Part shown: in pieces, positions 11,901 through 25,001 of the stretch
How positions within the stretch are numbered: position 1 is the stretch's first letter
Layout: each line of letters opens with the position of its first letter
DNA from: Balanoglossus misakiensis
Lineage: Eukaryota; Hemichordata
Length of the DNA stretch: 64,000 nt
Assembly: GCA_040954595.2 (NCBI GenBank)
Contig: CM082589.2
Coordinates: 6,138,001-6,202,000, forward strand
Direction: 5' to 3'
Notes under the pieces: model-generated
Seen by the model: the letters and a program-made list of their open reading frames with translations, nothing else
What the model was told of the DNA's origin: nothing
Database searches by the model: none
Program-made: the position numbers and the translations under genes

Positions 11901-12247
11901 TGCGTCCGGCCGGCTTTCCTTGTCCAATCGAGTACGTCAGTCCTGTCCTGCGAAAACCCACAGATGCTGTCCGACTCGAAATTGCAGTAGAAAATTCGCT
12001 GCCCTGGAAAAAAGAAACGGGTCAGGCGTTCAAATAACTGGCCACTACAGAATGTTGAGTGACCGTGTGGTCGCGGTCCTTTGTACGAGTCATCATCGTA
12101 TAGTCAAACTGGATAGACAGACCACCATACAAAAAGTAGTCAAGCTATAAGGAATGTTTACTCACATCTGCCATAGGTGATGTCCAACCACATCAATATC
12201 AGCAAGGTAACAAACCACATAGGCAGTCTTTTCACACCTGCCTTCAT
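8993..12247 (-). CDS. M2: type I membrane protein with two MAM domains
   Basis: Ten coding exons: 12166-12247, 11857-12003, 11403-11662, 11014-11089, 10626-10775, 10221-10486, 9920-10004, 9582-9737, 9378-9471, 8993-9176. They total 1,500 nt, 499 residues, with all phases closing. Order: signal peptide (1-26), MAM 1 (about 33-186), MAM 2 (about 192-352), Ser/Thr-rich stalk to 407, transmembrane helix (about 409-433), RQKRRR stop-transfer and a 60-residue tail. Each MAM domain is spread over three exons with matching boundaries, shows the opening CNFES and the closing G-x-I-A-I-D-D block, and so looks like an internal duplication. MAM domains mediate extracellular adhesion in meprins, neuropilins and receptor phosphatases; there is no protease or kinase here. 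The tail lacks the NI[LA]YE motif seen in the neighbours M1, M4 and M5. Confidence 0.92.
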
Positions 12248-13663
12248 TTTGAAGTGCAGCGCAGGTGTTCTGACAAGAAAGAAACCAGTCGTGGCGTCAC
12301 ATGCGCACACTACGGATCTTTAAAAGTACTGACGGCCGTAACCCTTGAAAGAACTGAAAGTCTTGGCCCCCAAATAACTTTACAGTATGCTCGGTCAACG
12401 AAATCGTCCTTGACGAAATAATGGAAAATCTATAGGTAGAATTAATCCACTGATCTCTTAACCTTCAACCAAACAGTCAATAAAACGGACATGCAAGGTT
12501 AGTGTCCAAAGCACCAGGGTGCCAAAATAAAACAATGATATTTGTTGTGAGATTGTTCTTTAATTTCCCGTACCTGCTGTTATGGACATCTAACATGATT
12601 TCGATTTGTGTGTGTGTGTTACCTTGATGATCACGGCCAATGACAATTTTACAGTGACTTCAACAATTGGCATTCATCGCATATACACTGTATAGTTCTT
12701 AGTTGCTCGCAAAATCTTAGCAAGGCCGCTCGTTAGTAGTACAATGTACATGTACAACATGTATTAGGCCTGTGGTGTAATACAACATATGAACACTAAA
12801 CAATACTCAACCTTCCGGCGAGCGCCTAACAAAGGCAATTGTCCTCCACTTACGAACTAAACATTGTCTAGACGATAATGGCACTTTTAGTTTTACATGA
12901 GAACAGCGTATCAGAGAAATGCGTTTTGACAACGGAAGAGCACTTTGATATAAATTAAACTAAAATAGAATAAAAAAGGAACAATACCTCCACTCGACAG
13001 TTATTAGCAGACACGGCTCAAAACATTCACAAAAGATCTGTATACTTTGGTTTCTTATTTTTTCTTCGGTGGCAGGAAGTTTAACATCAGAGATATTCTT
13101 TATCGTGGTTTTTGCAAATAGGCCTACAAGGTTGCCGAAATCCTGGTAATCTTATGTCATACAGCAGTTCTCTGTGTTCACAACAAACAATATCCAAACC
13201 TGCTGCCTATTATCCGTGGATTATAACTGGTGACCGTTATGTAAGCTATTGGACCTGACAGACTAAAATAACTGTCAAATTATTGGCGTCAGCTGGTTCG
13301 ATTCGGGGCTCCCGTGTTCACAGCACAGCTGTTAATGAAGTGGCAATGTGTGTTTTTTGCACGCATTCTCGATATTTCAAGAATGGCTGATTGGACTTGG
13401 TCAGAGTAGGCAGAAAAGAAGTTTTAGAATGACAAAGAGAGGAATGTTTTTTTTGTGAAACCCTAGGTTGCATAGCTATGATTAGAGTCGGCTGTCTAGG
13501 AAGTTTGCAATGATCATATTTTGATTGAAACTAAATGTGATGATTGGTAATGAAAATATTTATCTCTACAAGTAAAAGTTTATAGAAATGTAAAAGTGTG
13601 CTGAGTATTTATAAAAAAACATACTACAGACATAAATTTGCGATGAAAAAAAGTAATGGTTCG
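12248..13663. other. Intergenic region between M2 start and TPR 3' end
   Basis: Holds the M2 5' UTR/promoter and the sequence downstream of TPR. I see no exon, tRNA or repeat that I can support. No TATA box is convincing near 12247. Confidence 0.5.
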
Positions 13664-13669
13664 TTTATT
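13664..13669 (-). promoter_or_regulatory. Poly(A) signal AATAAA of TPR
   Basis: TTTATT on the plus strand about 110 bases past the TPR stop codon (13781-13783). Confidence 0.6.
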
Positions 13670-13780
13670 TACGAAAGCAATTAAATTACATACATATACT
13701 CTTTGATGCATGAAAACCACAATAGTACGCATAATAATGTCTATATCACTGCTTTGTGATTTCTTTGACGACACGACTTG

Positions 13781-16700
13781 CTACATTTGTCCAATATGAC
13801 TTCCTCCTCTACCCCCACGACTGGCACTTGGTGCGTGACCTCTCCCTGAAATCAAAGCAAGAAAAATTACGTGAATATTTAGCTGTCATTTAATCTGAAT
13901 CTCTCTATACACATTTTATTTACAAATGCGGGGTTCTGCCTTGGGTGACTTTTGTCCTGGCTGCTCATTAATATTCACGCTCATTAATATTCATACTAAT
14001 TAATATTCATGTGTGTTGCAAAGTCATATCCATTCATGGATGAATCAAAATGAGACAATAGACTAGATTGAGTACACGTAGAAAATCAATATAAAAAAGT
14101 GAAATTCTCAATATAAAAATGTTAGATTCATATCAATATAAACATTCGAAATTCATGATATACAAAGTTCAAAACTGACCTGATCCCCTGGATGCTGGCC
14201 TTCGAAGGATTCTTCTCGAGCTGGACCCTCTCGCGCGCTGGAAACCTGCTCTCTGACGACTGGTTGATACAACACCTGTGGAAGCAGAACCTGTAGTGGC
14301 TGAACTTTGACCCGGACCGGGCCTCCTTGCATCGCTGTCACTCCACACAATTCTGGCTGGTTTGGGCTTGCCACCTGTTGATATCAAATAGAGAAAATAT
14401 TGTCATTTGTCTCTAACCCTTTCAACCCAGTTTCCTCTATAGAGGTCCATCTTTACCACAGAAAACAATGGATTTGGACCAAACTATGGCAGTGACAGGG
14501 TTGAAGGCCAATCTAAGTCATGATATTTAGCATTACACTGCACAGAATGGAGAGGATCTTAGTTTTAAGAAGGCGAACTCAATATTCCTGGCAGCTGACT
14601 GACTTACCTGTCTCTTGGGCTGCTCCATTTCCAGGTCCACTATCTGCCTTCTGTTGGGTGCTCTCAGCTGCACTGGTCGCATCTTGTGATTTGTCGTCGT
14701 CGTCATCGGCAAGATCAATCACTGGTTCCCCTTGCCCACCTCTGAAAATAAACATTTAACAGAATACAGTCATTTCTAAGTTACATTACGTTCTGTGCTC
14801 CATCGCTAGCAGCAGCCGGGTATTTTGGACAACCTTGTGTCAGGTATGTTAAAGGTATACGGTTCACCTCCAATTTACATACGCCCATATATGGCTGAAA
14901 TGGAGTATTTGAGCGTTCTAAAGAACATATGGTGGCGCTCTTTTTTTTTCGCGTGTGCCACCCACTGAAAATCGGTGATTGGCTAGATCTCAATTTGCCA
15001 TGGTAGCTACAGCTAATTTTCCATAGGTGACCGTATACCTTTAAGAGTGACTCGAGCGATAAACAAGAAAGTGTCTCTTACTCCTCTTGTGCTCCTTCTT
15101 CTTCATCTTCTTCGTCGCCTTCATCTTGTTCTAATTCCACGAAAGGTACGGATGATTGGTCGTCCTGTTCTGTTGCATCCTGGCTCTCCCCGGCATCCTG
15201 ACTGTCGGCGTCCAACTCCACAAACTGCACGGACGACGACTGGACGTTCCTGTCTCCGGTCGCCACGTCAACGCTCTCGCTGCTGCTGGGCGTGGTGGCC
15301 GTGGTGGCTATGACCGACACCGGCACCGACTGGGAGCTCTCCTCCTGGGCGTCGCCGGCCGCTTCCGGCGTGGGGAATTGAACCACGGGGGAATGCACCT
15401 GCAGCGGGGTGGTGGGAACGCTGCGACCGCCGGCCTCTTCCTCGCCCAGGATGTCAATGTGTGTGTCGTCCATTCCGAGGGCTGTGGAAGAAAGTGACGA
15501 TAGACATGAAGGGACCACGTCTGCTTATTGATAAACTCCTAGAACTCAACAGATACATGGACAGACGTTGGCCATATATATACTGAATAAACGTATTCAT
15601 TCATTCATTCATTCATGGACAGACTAGCATCTAGTGGATGATCTGTGATTCAGCATGATACTACTGAGCAATATGACTCACTGTAACAGAATTTTTGTGA
15701 AATCTAATGTTATCCATTATATTAGATCACTTTTACAGTAATTGTGGTGTAATTTCATATATTCTGTATACTCTTCAAATTCTCAAAGAGAAGTCTTTGA
15801 TGTGTACATACCTCCCTGAGTTGCTAGCTGTGCAAGCACCTGTCTTGGTCCCTCTTCTGGTGGGTTGAATTGAAAACGATTGTGCTGGATCTGTGGAGAA
15901 CTACAGGGCAAGATGCAAACATTCAGTTTTTTAGTAGGAGTTTTCTGTAATCTCTATGGGCGAAGTGGATATTTCTTCATACAATTTCTGTATCCATGAT
16001 TCCAAAACCAGACACCGAAAACTATTATGTGATGAGAGCATTTTCAAAAGCAACATTTTGCAAACTTACTTCAGTGCCTCAGCAAAGCCATCCGTTCGTT
16101 TTGGTACAAACAGTGTTGGCGTACTTGGAACAGTGCAGTCGTCGCCAACGTCCTCAAAGGGTGCCCCTGACCCTTGACCCTGTGTTACCAAAGAGAGGCA
16201 GAGTCACATGACTGTTGAAGACTTAACTTTTTGGTACAACAGCAACTAGAACATGTGGACACAAGTTCACGTTTGTAACAAATAAACAAACAAACAACAA
16301 CAACAACAAACTATATATGAAATCCGTATGCAATACTAACCACAAAGGAAAACTGAGGAAGAGTTCTTCCCAGTGACGGCAGTCTCTCAGTTCTTAATGG
16401 CAGTCTCTGTAATCAGAAAATTGACATTACAAATGAAAAACAGATTATGCAAGGAATATAAGATTCCAAACAAAGGACATCAGATTTTAACATGGTATAA
16501 GTGATGTACATAATATCCCAACTGACATACATGCACCATGATTTCCCTTACCTGCATTGGTACTTGTTGTCCCTGGGCCTCTTGGCTGCTTTGCTGGGGT
16601 GATGGTTGTTGGTGAGATGTTGCCTGTTGTTGCTGCTGCTGGTCAGGCTCTGGTGGGACGACATGGATCTGGATTTGTGGCGGTTGTCTGGTTAGCTGTC

Positions 16701-19700
16701 CGTTGCCTGGTGGTTGGTGAACATCTGGTTGTCCATCACTCTGGGCTTCCATCTCCACCTGATCAATATGGTTGTCATCATCTCCTGCACAGAAATCACA
16801 CAAGCTATTGAGCAATGGAGGGTAACTTGAATTTTCTTCTCATCCTATCTGACAGGAAAGTATTGTCATATTTGGTCAAAAATGTGATTTTTGTGTCCTA
16901 CAAAATGCTGCCAAGATTTAACCATCATGATTAAGTTTATTATAGGGTTTGTCAGCCATATCTAGAAAAACATCCATGGCAATGATGACCACACTCAGGT
17001 GCTACATGCCATGTCTATCTACGGTACCTCCAGTGCCACTGGCGCTATTTTTACCCACCTATGATCTCAACATCATCGTCATCACCAACATCATCACCAT
17101 CGTCCATTTGTTGCTCTGGTTCAACATCCTCTTCATCCATCCCCTCTACCTCAATCTCCTCCTCTTCCTCCTCCTCCATCTCAGCCTCCTCCCCCTCTTC
17201 ATAGGCATCAACGACCTGCAGAGAAAATCGTTGCTGAATGTATACCTACACATCACGCTTGCCCCTGTGTTGTCGGACATGGCCATTCCCACATAGAGAT
17301 TAAAGGGACATTAGCTGTAACTTTTGACTATTTTTTATTACTTGTGTTCTGTGTACTAACTCCAGTTTCCTATGCTTACCCGCACATAATGCTCAAGTGT
17401 CCAGTATTCTGATTGTCAACGTAGCCTACACATGTGAAATGACCATTGTTATTGTTGACAATTGAATTCTAGTCCGGACTAGAATACAAACTTTCAACAA
17501 TAACAATGCAGATTGTACTCATATAGGGCATGTTAATGAACAAAATACTGAGCATTTCATCATGGTTCAGGGATTCCAACCAGAAACTGTAGTTGATACA
17601 TAGAACAAACAAAATAAGAAAATGACCAAAAGATACAGCTAATGGATCTTTAATTAAACACACAATAAGACTTTAGTCTCTTTCCCTTGATTTCAGCCAT
17701 AATGAACTCCAGTACGTGACTCCTGGATATGGTGCAGACGATAAGAAACGAATGATAGAAACCTAAAATTTGTCTTTCTTTACCTCATAGTCATCAGTGC
17801 CCTCAACCTCTACATCACCCTCATGGACATAACCCCCTTCATCGTAAACATCATCTTCTTCCTCCCCCTCATATCCCCCTTCCTCCTCATCCTCCTCATC
17901 GTCTTCCTTGACATGCCACTGTGCCTCTTCTTCCACCTGCCAGGTCAAATAAAGAGACAGATTCAGAAAACCTGTTTTTGGCTGAGTATCGTGTAGAAAT
18001 TCTTATGTTGATACTGTAGGCTTTACCCATCACGTATCAGCATAATAGTGGATAGGCACTAGTACTAGTAGCTGGCAAAAAATGGCTAACCTTCCTTGCC
18101 TTTTCTGGCCAGCTGTTGTTACAATTTTTTTCAAGCACAGTACCTGATAATTCTCCTCAGAATCACTGTCTAAAACTATGATGACATCATCTTCCTCTTC
18201 TTCTTCTTGGACACTAGGGGGCACTGTTTCTATGGCTGCCTGCTCGTGCGGTTCTTCCACTATCTCCTGGACGTGTTCTGCTGCGGGTTCCTCTGATTCT
18301 GGAACAGTTTCAGTGGCTTCTGCGATATCATCGGGAAGTCCTTCTTCCTCCTTTTATGAAATAAAACATGTTTTTGACAAATGGTGATCAAATTGGTATC
18401 TATAATAATCTATCCACTCGAAAACCTGCCCAAAATCTGATTTCAATTTTTTTCCATTTGGCAACCCATGTAATGAGTGTAACCTAATGTTTACAGCATC
18501 ATTTATGTTTACTCAAGGTCTATTCTCATGTTCACTACCCACCTCAACCGTTTCAAGTTTCTGCTTCTTGCCTTCGGGTGTTGCTGGCCTGTCTTCTTGC
18601 TCCTGTCCACTGTTAAATAGAGAGAAGAATAACGGTAAAACACAACACAGATAAATTGTCTTTTATAAACAACACTGCACCCATATGAACTCAGCATGTA
18701 ACAGGCTATAATGAAAGCAACTGACATGGGGATACTCACGTTTCCGACTCGTCTCGTGGTCTTTTATTTGAAGCTGACAGAGTGGCAGTGGTTGCGGCGA
18801 CTGGTGCAGTGGTTGGTGCCACCACAGATGTTGTAGCCACTGCTGCTGCAGAAACAGGTGCAGGGACAGCAGTTGCTGCTGCAGTTGGTTCCGCATCGGT
18901 CGGGGTGACAATAATTTGTGGAAGGCTTGCTGGCGTGACTGCATCAACTGAAACAAAAAACATTGCAAACTTGAAGCAGTACTTACAATGACTCACATCA
19001 GTCAAACCTATGTTAGTGACCACCTGTATATAGTGGCCACTTTGTTACACTCCCTGTGCAATTTACATGTGCATTAATCGACCTGTATGCTAAGGCCACC
19101 TGTCTATAAGAGCCTGTATGATTTTATATGTCAAAAATAACAAATAGTTTGAAAGATAGAGTTGAAAAAAAGGTTATTTTATGGAACTAAACTACACTAC
19201 ATTTTGTATGATGCCTTAGGGAAATTTCCACGCATACAGTCTCAACACATCTGATCTGATCAGACCAACCTTGTTCCGGCACCTCTTCCACTCCGTCTTG
19301 AGTTGCTTCAATCTCTTCCGGAACCACCACCTCGTCCTCCGCATCATCCGGGATCACTTCTGCCTCGGGCTCACTGACCGGCACCGGTGCCTGCTGCGTC
19401 GGTTGCACGGCCTGCACCGATTCTGCGTCGCGTTCACCCACCAACGACGGCATTTGCTGCGTCGGCTGTACGGCCTGCACCGACTCCTGCGTCGCCTCCC
19501 GATCACTCATCGGTGGCGTTTGCTGGGTTGGTTGCACTGGCTGCACTGGCGATGGCATTATGATCATCACGGGCGTCTCGCTGGCCTGCTCCGCTGGTTC
19601 TGGTAGGACAAAATGTCATTCTCAATGATAAGTGTCAATCATAACCTTTTGTTATGAGAATGCTTTGTCTGTGAATAACGATCAATCAAGCAGTGTTTCA

Positions 19701-22700
19701 ACATGTATGATATCCTGTACTGCCACATGAATGCGATCATCAAAAAATTTACACAGTGACCCCTGGTTTTAACACAGATATGAACAAAACTTTGAAAGAT
19801 TATACATTGTATATACAAATTTGTATTCTAGTCCGGACTAGATGTCATTTGTCAAAAATAACAATGGCAGTTGCACATATACAGGACAAGTGGGGTACTG
19901 TTTGGAGTAGAACAACAAATTGCATTTGGTACACAGAACAAAAATACCGCAAATAAAGCCAAAAGATACAGTTAATGTAACTTTAAACCATGTCACTATC
20001 ATGACATTACCTTGGGTACTTTCCATCTGAGCGATAGATGCTGCTGGACTATCAATGGTCGTTGGCATGACTGTGGCAGTGGGGGTTTGAGAGACCGCTG
20101 TGACCGTGGCAGTGGCTGTACTGATGGCCATAGGCCGGATGCTGGCGGTCACTTTGGCTTGACCGGCCGATGAGGTGGTTGGTTTGGTGGTCGATGATGG
20201 TCCCGGTGAGGCCATCGGTTTGATGTTGGCTGTCGGTGGTGGCTCCTCACGAGATGCGCTGAAGGAGAGAATGAAATATTTTAGGCGAGGGAAAAATAAA
20301 ATACCAGCTTTTACACATTGGCACAAACCAGAGACATATTTTGTGATCATTACACAAAGCCCATGCAACACACACTGCAGGAATTCCTTACCTCGGTCTT
20401 TCTGTCGCTGCCACTACCTGCTGCGTGGCTTGTTGTTGCTGCTGTTGCTGTTCTTGGAACTGTTTCTGTTGACCTTTCAGCACCTTTTGGACTTCTTGGA
20501 GCTGAGAAAAAAAAGAGACAATAAATGAAGAGTCCCACAAAATGACAAAACAACTGAGCACCATAGTATACACAGCAAATGTACAGCAGATCATTTTAGA
20601 CTCCCCTTCTTAACAACATTCATCTATTGAAATATCAAAAATGATTGATTAATGTGGATCAGGATTACTAACTCTTTTCGAAACAGTCAATACCCCACTT
20701 TTGAAATGTTCACATACGTGGGACTGGGGTAGGGTCCTTGGTTCCCCTGAATAATATATTTAGTTTTATTTTACATTCAAAACATTTGAATTCAATTTGT
20801 GGGTGCATGATGGATGGATGAAAGATGGATGGATTGATGGCTAGATGGACAATTTCCTCACCTTATGTTTAAACTGCTCAATTTCTTTTTGCAGTTCTTC
20901 TTTCTCCTTCTCCAGCTGTTCATTGGACGCTCTCACCTGCTCCAGTTGTTGCACAGACTGTTCATATTTTGCCGTTATTTCTCTGTTCGTCTCCTCGGCC
21001 GATTTCTCGAGGCTGCCCACTCTGGTCTTCAGCTCGTCGATCTCAGACGCTTGTTTGTCTCTCTTGTCTGCAAGAGAAAAATATCCAGCGTGAAATGTGT
21101 CTTCCCATACTGACAGCTATTCAACATTCCATGAGTTCTTTCAGTGGCTTCCATTTTGAAAAAAAATAATGCCATTCTCCAATGACAATGAATTCTTACC
21201 TGACAACAGGGTAATCTTCTGTCTTGCATTCATCAACAATTTCTTTGTTTTCTCGTCTTTCTCAGTTAGCTGTGTCTACGAGTCAAACACAAAACACAGT
21301 GTTACCAGGAGGGTGTTAACGATGGATATGTTACAGTACAGATCAAGTGTCATTTTCTGATTAGTTAACACTGGGCTGAAAATAGGCTGGCATTTCGTTC
21401 ACTCACCTTCATAGTTTCTTCAGCTTCCTTTGATTTCTTCAAATCCTACAGAGCAAACAAGCGCAAGATTTTGTTATCACCCATGCCAGATTATTTCACA
21501 GGTCTTACACCAGGCATGATGAAATGTTTCTACAGTCTGCAAAAAATCACCAGAAAGTTAACCATGCACTGATATGTGTGCACTCTAGTTGAGGCACACA
21601 AACTATTGAAAGAAAATGTCAGATTTTTCAGCGAACGTCCCTTTTGATAGTTTGCAAGACCACCCCGACGTCAAGAAACACTAACCTCTGATATTTTGCT
21701 GACTTCAGCCTTGAGCTTACTGATCTCTTCAGTCTGACCCTTCATCGCTTCGTCCTTGGCCTTGATCTGACCTTCCAGTTCAGTGACTTTACCTTCAGCA
21801 GCAGCGGTAGCCGTAGCAACGGTCGTCGTAGACGCCACAGCCGCAGGCTCTTTCGGTTCTTCCGCCGATTTCTCCTTGACTTCATTCTTGAGTTCTTCGT
21901 ACTGCGCTTTGTAGCGCCTGCCAATTTTCTTGACCTACAAATGCATCATACACATGTTACTACGCAGAAAAAAGTTCCACACCTGAAAATTCCAGTTAAG
22001 GGGAAAAATGTTACATCAAAAGCTAAACTGTTCATCAACATGCCACATTGTACATGGCATTAAGAGTCTGCTTTCCTGCTTCATTGAATATTGCAAACAC
22101 CCGTCTACAATACCTGTGCAATTGTTTTATTTTTATTGTCCATTTCGACATTTTTGGCTTCAAGTTCTTTCTTCACATTCTGCAGCTCCCTTTTGGAATT
22201 TTCCAACTCTTCCCTAGAGATAAAGTAAAAACCGAACAATGATGACGACACTACTATACTGATGATTCATTGTGTTATAATAAGTACATGTAAAAGATTT
22301 GATTAGTCCAACTATCCCCTGAATTATGCAGCAAACCAAATGTAAGCAGTGCATTAACATTATTGAACTGCACACATGGAAACTATATGCAGGTACATTC
22401 ACAAAAAGCAGTGTGTGTACCACCAAAGCAGAATCAGTGCAACCATGAAAGCAGAATACACTTACTTGACTTTAGCCGATTCCGTTTTGGCGTTCCTTGC
22501 TTCTGTCCTGAAGGGAGAGACACGCAAAATTAATATCACAAACAGATAATCTGATCATTAACCCTTTCACCTCCCAGTTCCCTCTTCAGAGGTCCTACCT
22601 TACCATAGAAAACAACAGGCTTGGACTGAACCATGGTGATGAAGGGGTAAACTGACACATAAGTGTTCTGCAGCCGTCACACGGAATCAAGACCAAGACC

Positions 22701-24880
22701 CTTTCAGATTATCTCGCAAAATTCCCTCCAGAGAAAATCTTAACAAAACAAAAACAGAAATTCTAACTGCACATCTTGGAATATCAATCAGATTAGACCA
22801 GTAATTATCTGATACGTACTGTGCATTGGCACACATAGGTCTCAGCCGGGAAAGTTCAGCTCTGAAATAAAAAAAAGGTAAAATCAGAAGTGTATGCTGC
22901 ATATGTATGCAATATGGTGAAGGTAGACAGAATATAGCAATTGCAATAAATTTTGAAATATATTAACAAAAAGAAAAATATATTAATTATAAGTTAAGTG
23001 TAACATACTTCTGCCGTTGATTTTCCTCTGTCAGCTGTGACACTATTTTCTTATTATTTTCTCGTTCCTCTCTAAAAGATCAATGAAATGCATATCACTG
23101 AGTCAAATATCACAAGGGATATGATATTTACAAATTTACATTCACATAACCACAAGGTCTGCACAATACATTACAAAATTTGCAATACATTACTCTACAA
23201 TTTGATACAATATTATACATAAACACAATACAATACAAACAATGAACACATTGGATAATACTCATTACGGTACTTACTGAGTACTGTTCACTACTGAATT
23301 CAATCGAGACATTTCGGCTCTGAAAGAAAAAGCAAACACATTTCAAAAATTAATTGATTATCCTGGCAAGTGTCCCTCAGGGCTAGCGAAGCCCTGGTCT
23401 TGGACTAACACTAGTAACAGCAATACCAACATGAGTACATTGCATGCGCCTGCATAGAAAAGCATGTATTCCTACAGCTGATCGGATGACAAAAGAAAGA
23501 TGGCTACTAACTTTTGTCTCTGATTGTCTTCTGTCAGTTGTGCAATCGTCTTCTGGTTGTTTTCCCTCTCAGTCCTACCAAAACAAAAACGTAAACAAGA
23601 TTATTCGATCAAAACAGTTAGGAATGCTCTGTAAAACTCCAACATCAACCATATGAGATTTTCATCACTCAAATAGTTAGCCAAAAGGTAAGGAGAATTC
23701 AGTGACTTTTGAATACCCAATGAATTGCACCGAACTGCCTCAGTTTGAATGAAAATTGGAAAGAGAAAAGAGGGCAAAAAAAACCCAGACTGTCTAGCAA
23801 TGCCAACTTACACGAGACGTTTGGCTTCCTCTGAATCCGTTTTGTTGGATTTGTCTACGAGCTGATTGGTCCGGGCTTTCCATAGTTTCACCTCACTAAA
23901 CATGGCGTCTTTCTCTGCAATCAGAGCCACGTTCTTGTTGGACAGCTCTCGGTTCTGTTCCTGCAGCGGCGCTACGTCGGTCTCCAACTGCTTCATCTGA
24001 AAATGAAGTGGAGGGGGGTGGGAATAATACCAAATATGATTATGACTCTTGATGGTGTGGCGAATGTTGCATGTATCTCAAACACTGCATGACACAGAAG
24101 TATAGTGATTTGTCTTCAACAAGGTACATACTACAACTACTAATTATCATATTTTTTTAAATAGTGCATTAAATTAGATAATCTCAATGCATAACAGCAA
24201 CAACCACACTGCAAATCAACCGCTTTTAGTTACCTTCGATTGCAACTGCTGGTGTTCTTGTTCCAATCTTTCTTTCTCATCCCGTAAAAGTTTGTTGCTG
24301 TCTGTCAGTAAATTCAGCGTTTCAATATTTTTCATCAGTTCCTGGTGTTGAGCAGCTGACCTTGCAGTAACCTATGGCAAACAAAGTGCACATACTATTT
24401 ATAGGTTTTCAATATGGCTGCCGGTCGGCCATATTGGATCACAACGCACGACAAAACTTCAGAGACTTACTGACATAAGACTTCAAATTCACTTGCAATT
24501 AATATAAAAATGTTTGACTAGAGTAATTACTTGAAGGTGAAATATGAAATCTGACCAAAACCAGATATAACCATATTGAAATAAAGTATCACACTGACCT
24601 GTGACCTTTCCCTTTCTTCTTGCAAGTTTTTCTGTGAATCCTCTAGCTGTCTCTCCAAGTGATCACATTTCTGTTTGTGTCTGACAGCTTCTGCCTGTGT
24701 TACTTCACACTTGGTCTCTGCTATCTCCTTCTCACGTCGCATGAACCTACAGTCATGAAATCCCTTACATAAGCAAGCTATATTCGTATTTTATTCATTC
24801 AGCTTGGATGAGCCAGAGGAAGATTAATTTTGATAGCAACTGACACATACAATTTGGCTAATCAATCCCAATTAACATAG

Positions 24881-24911
<31 letters not shown>

Positions 24912-24962
24912 CATACATACATACATACACACATACATACATACATACACACATACATACAT

Positions 24963-25001
<39 letters not shown>

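Noticed and set aside
13285-13312. GGTTCGATTC resembling a tRNA B box
   Set aside because: No A box at the right distance and no acceptor stem can be formed.
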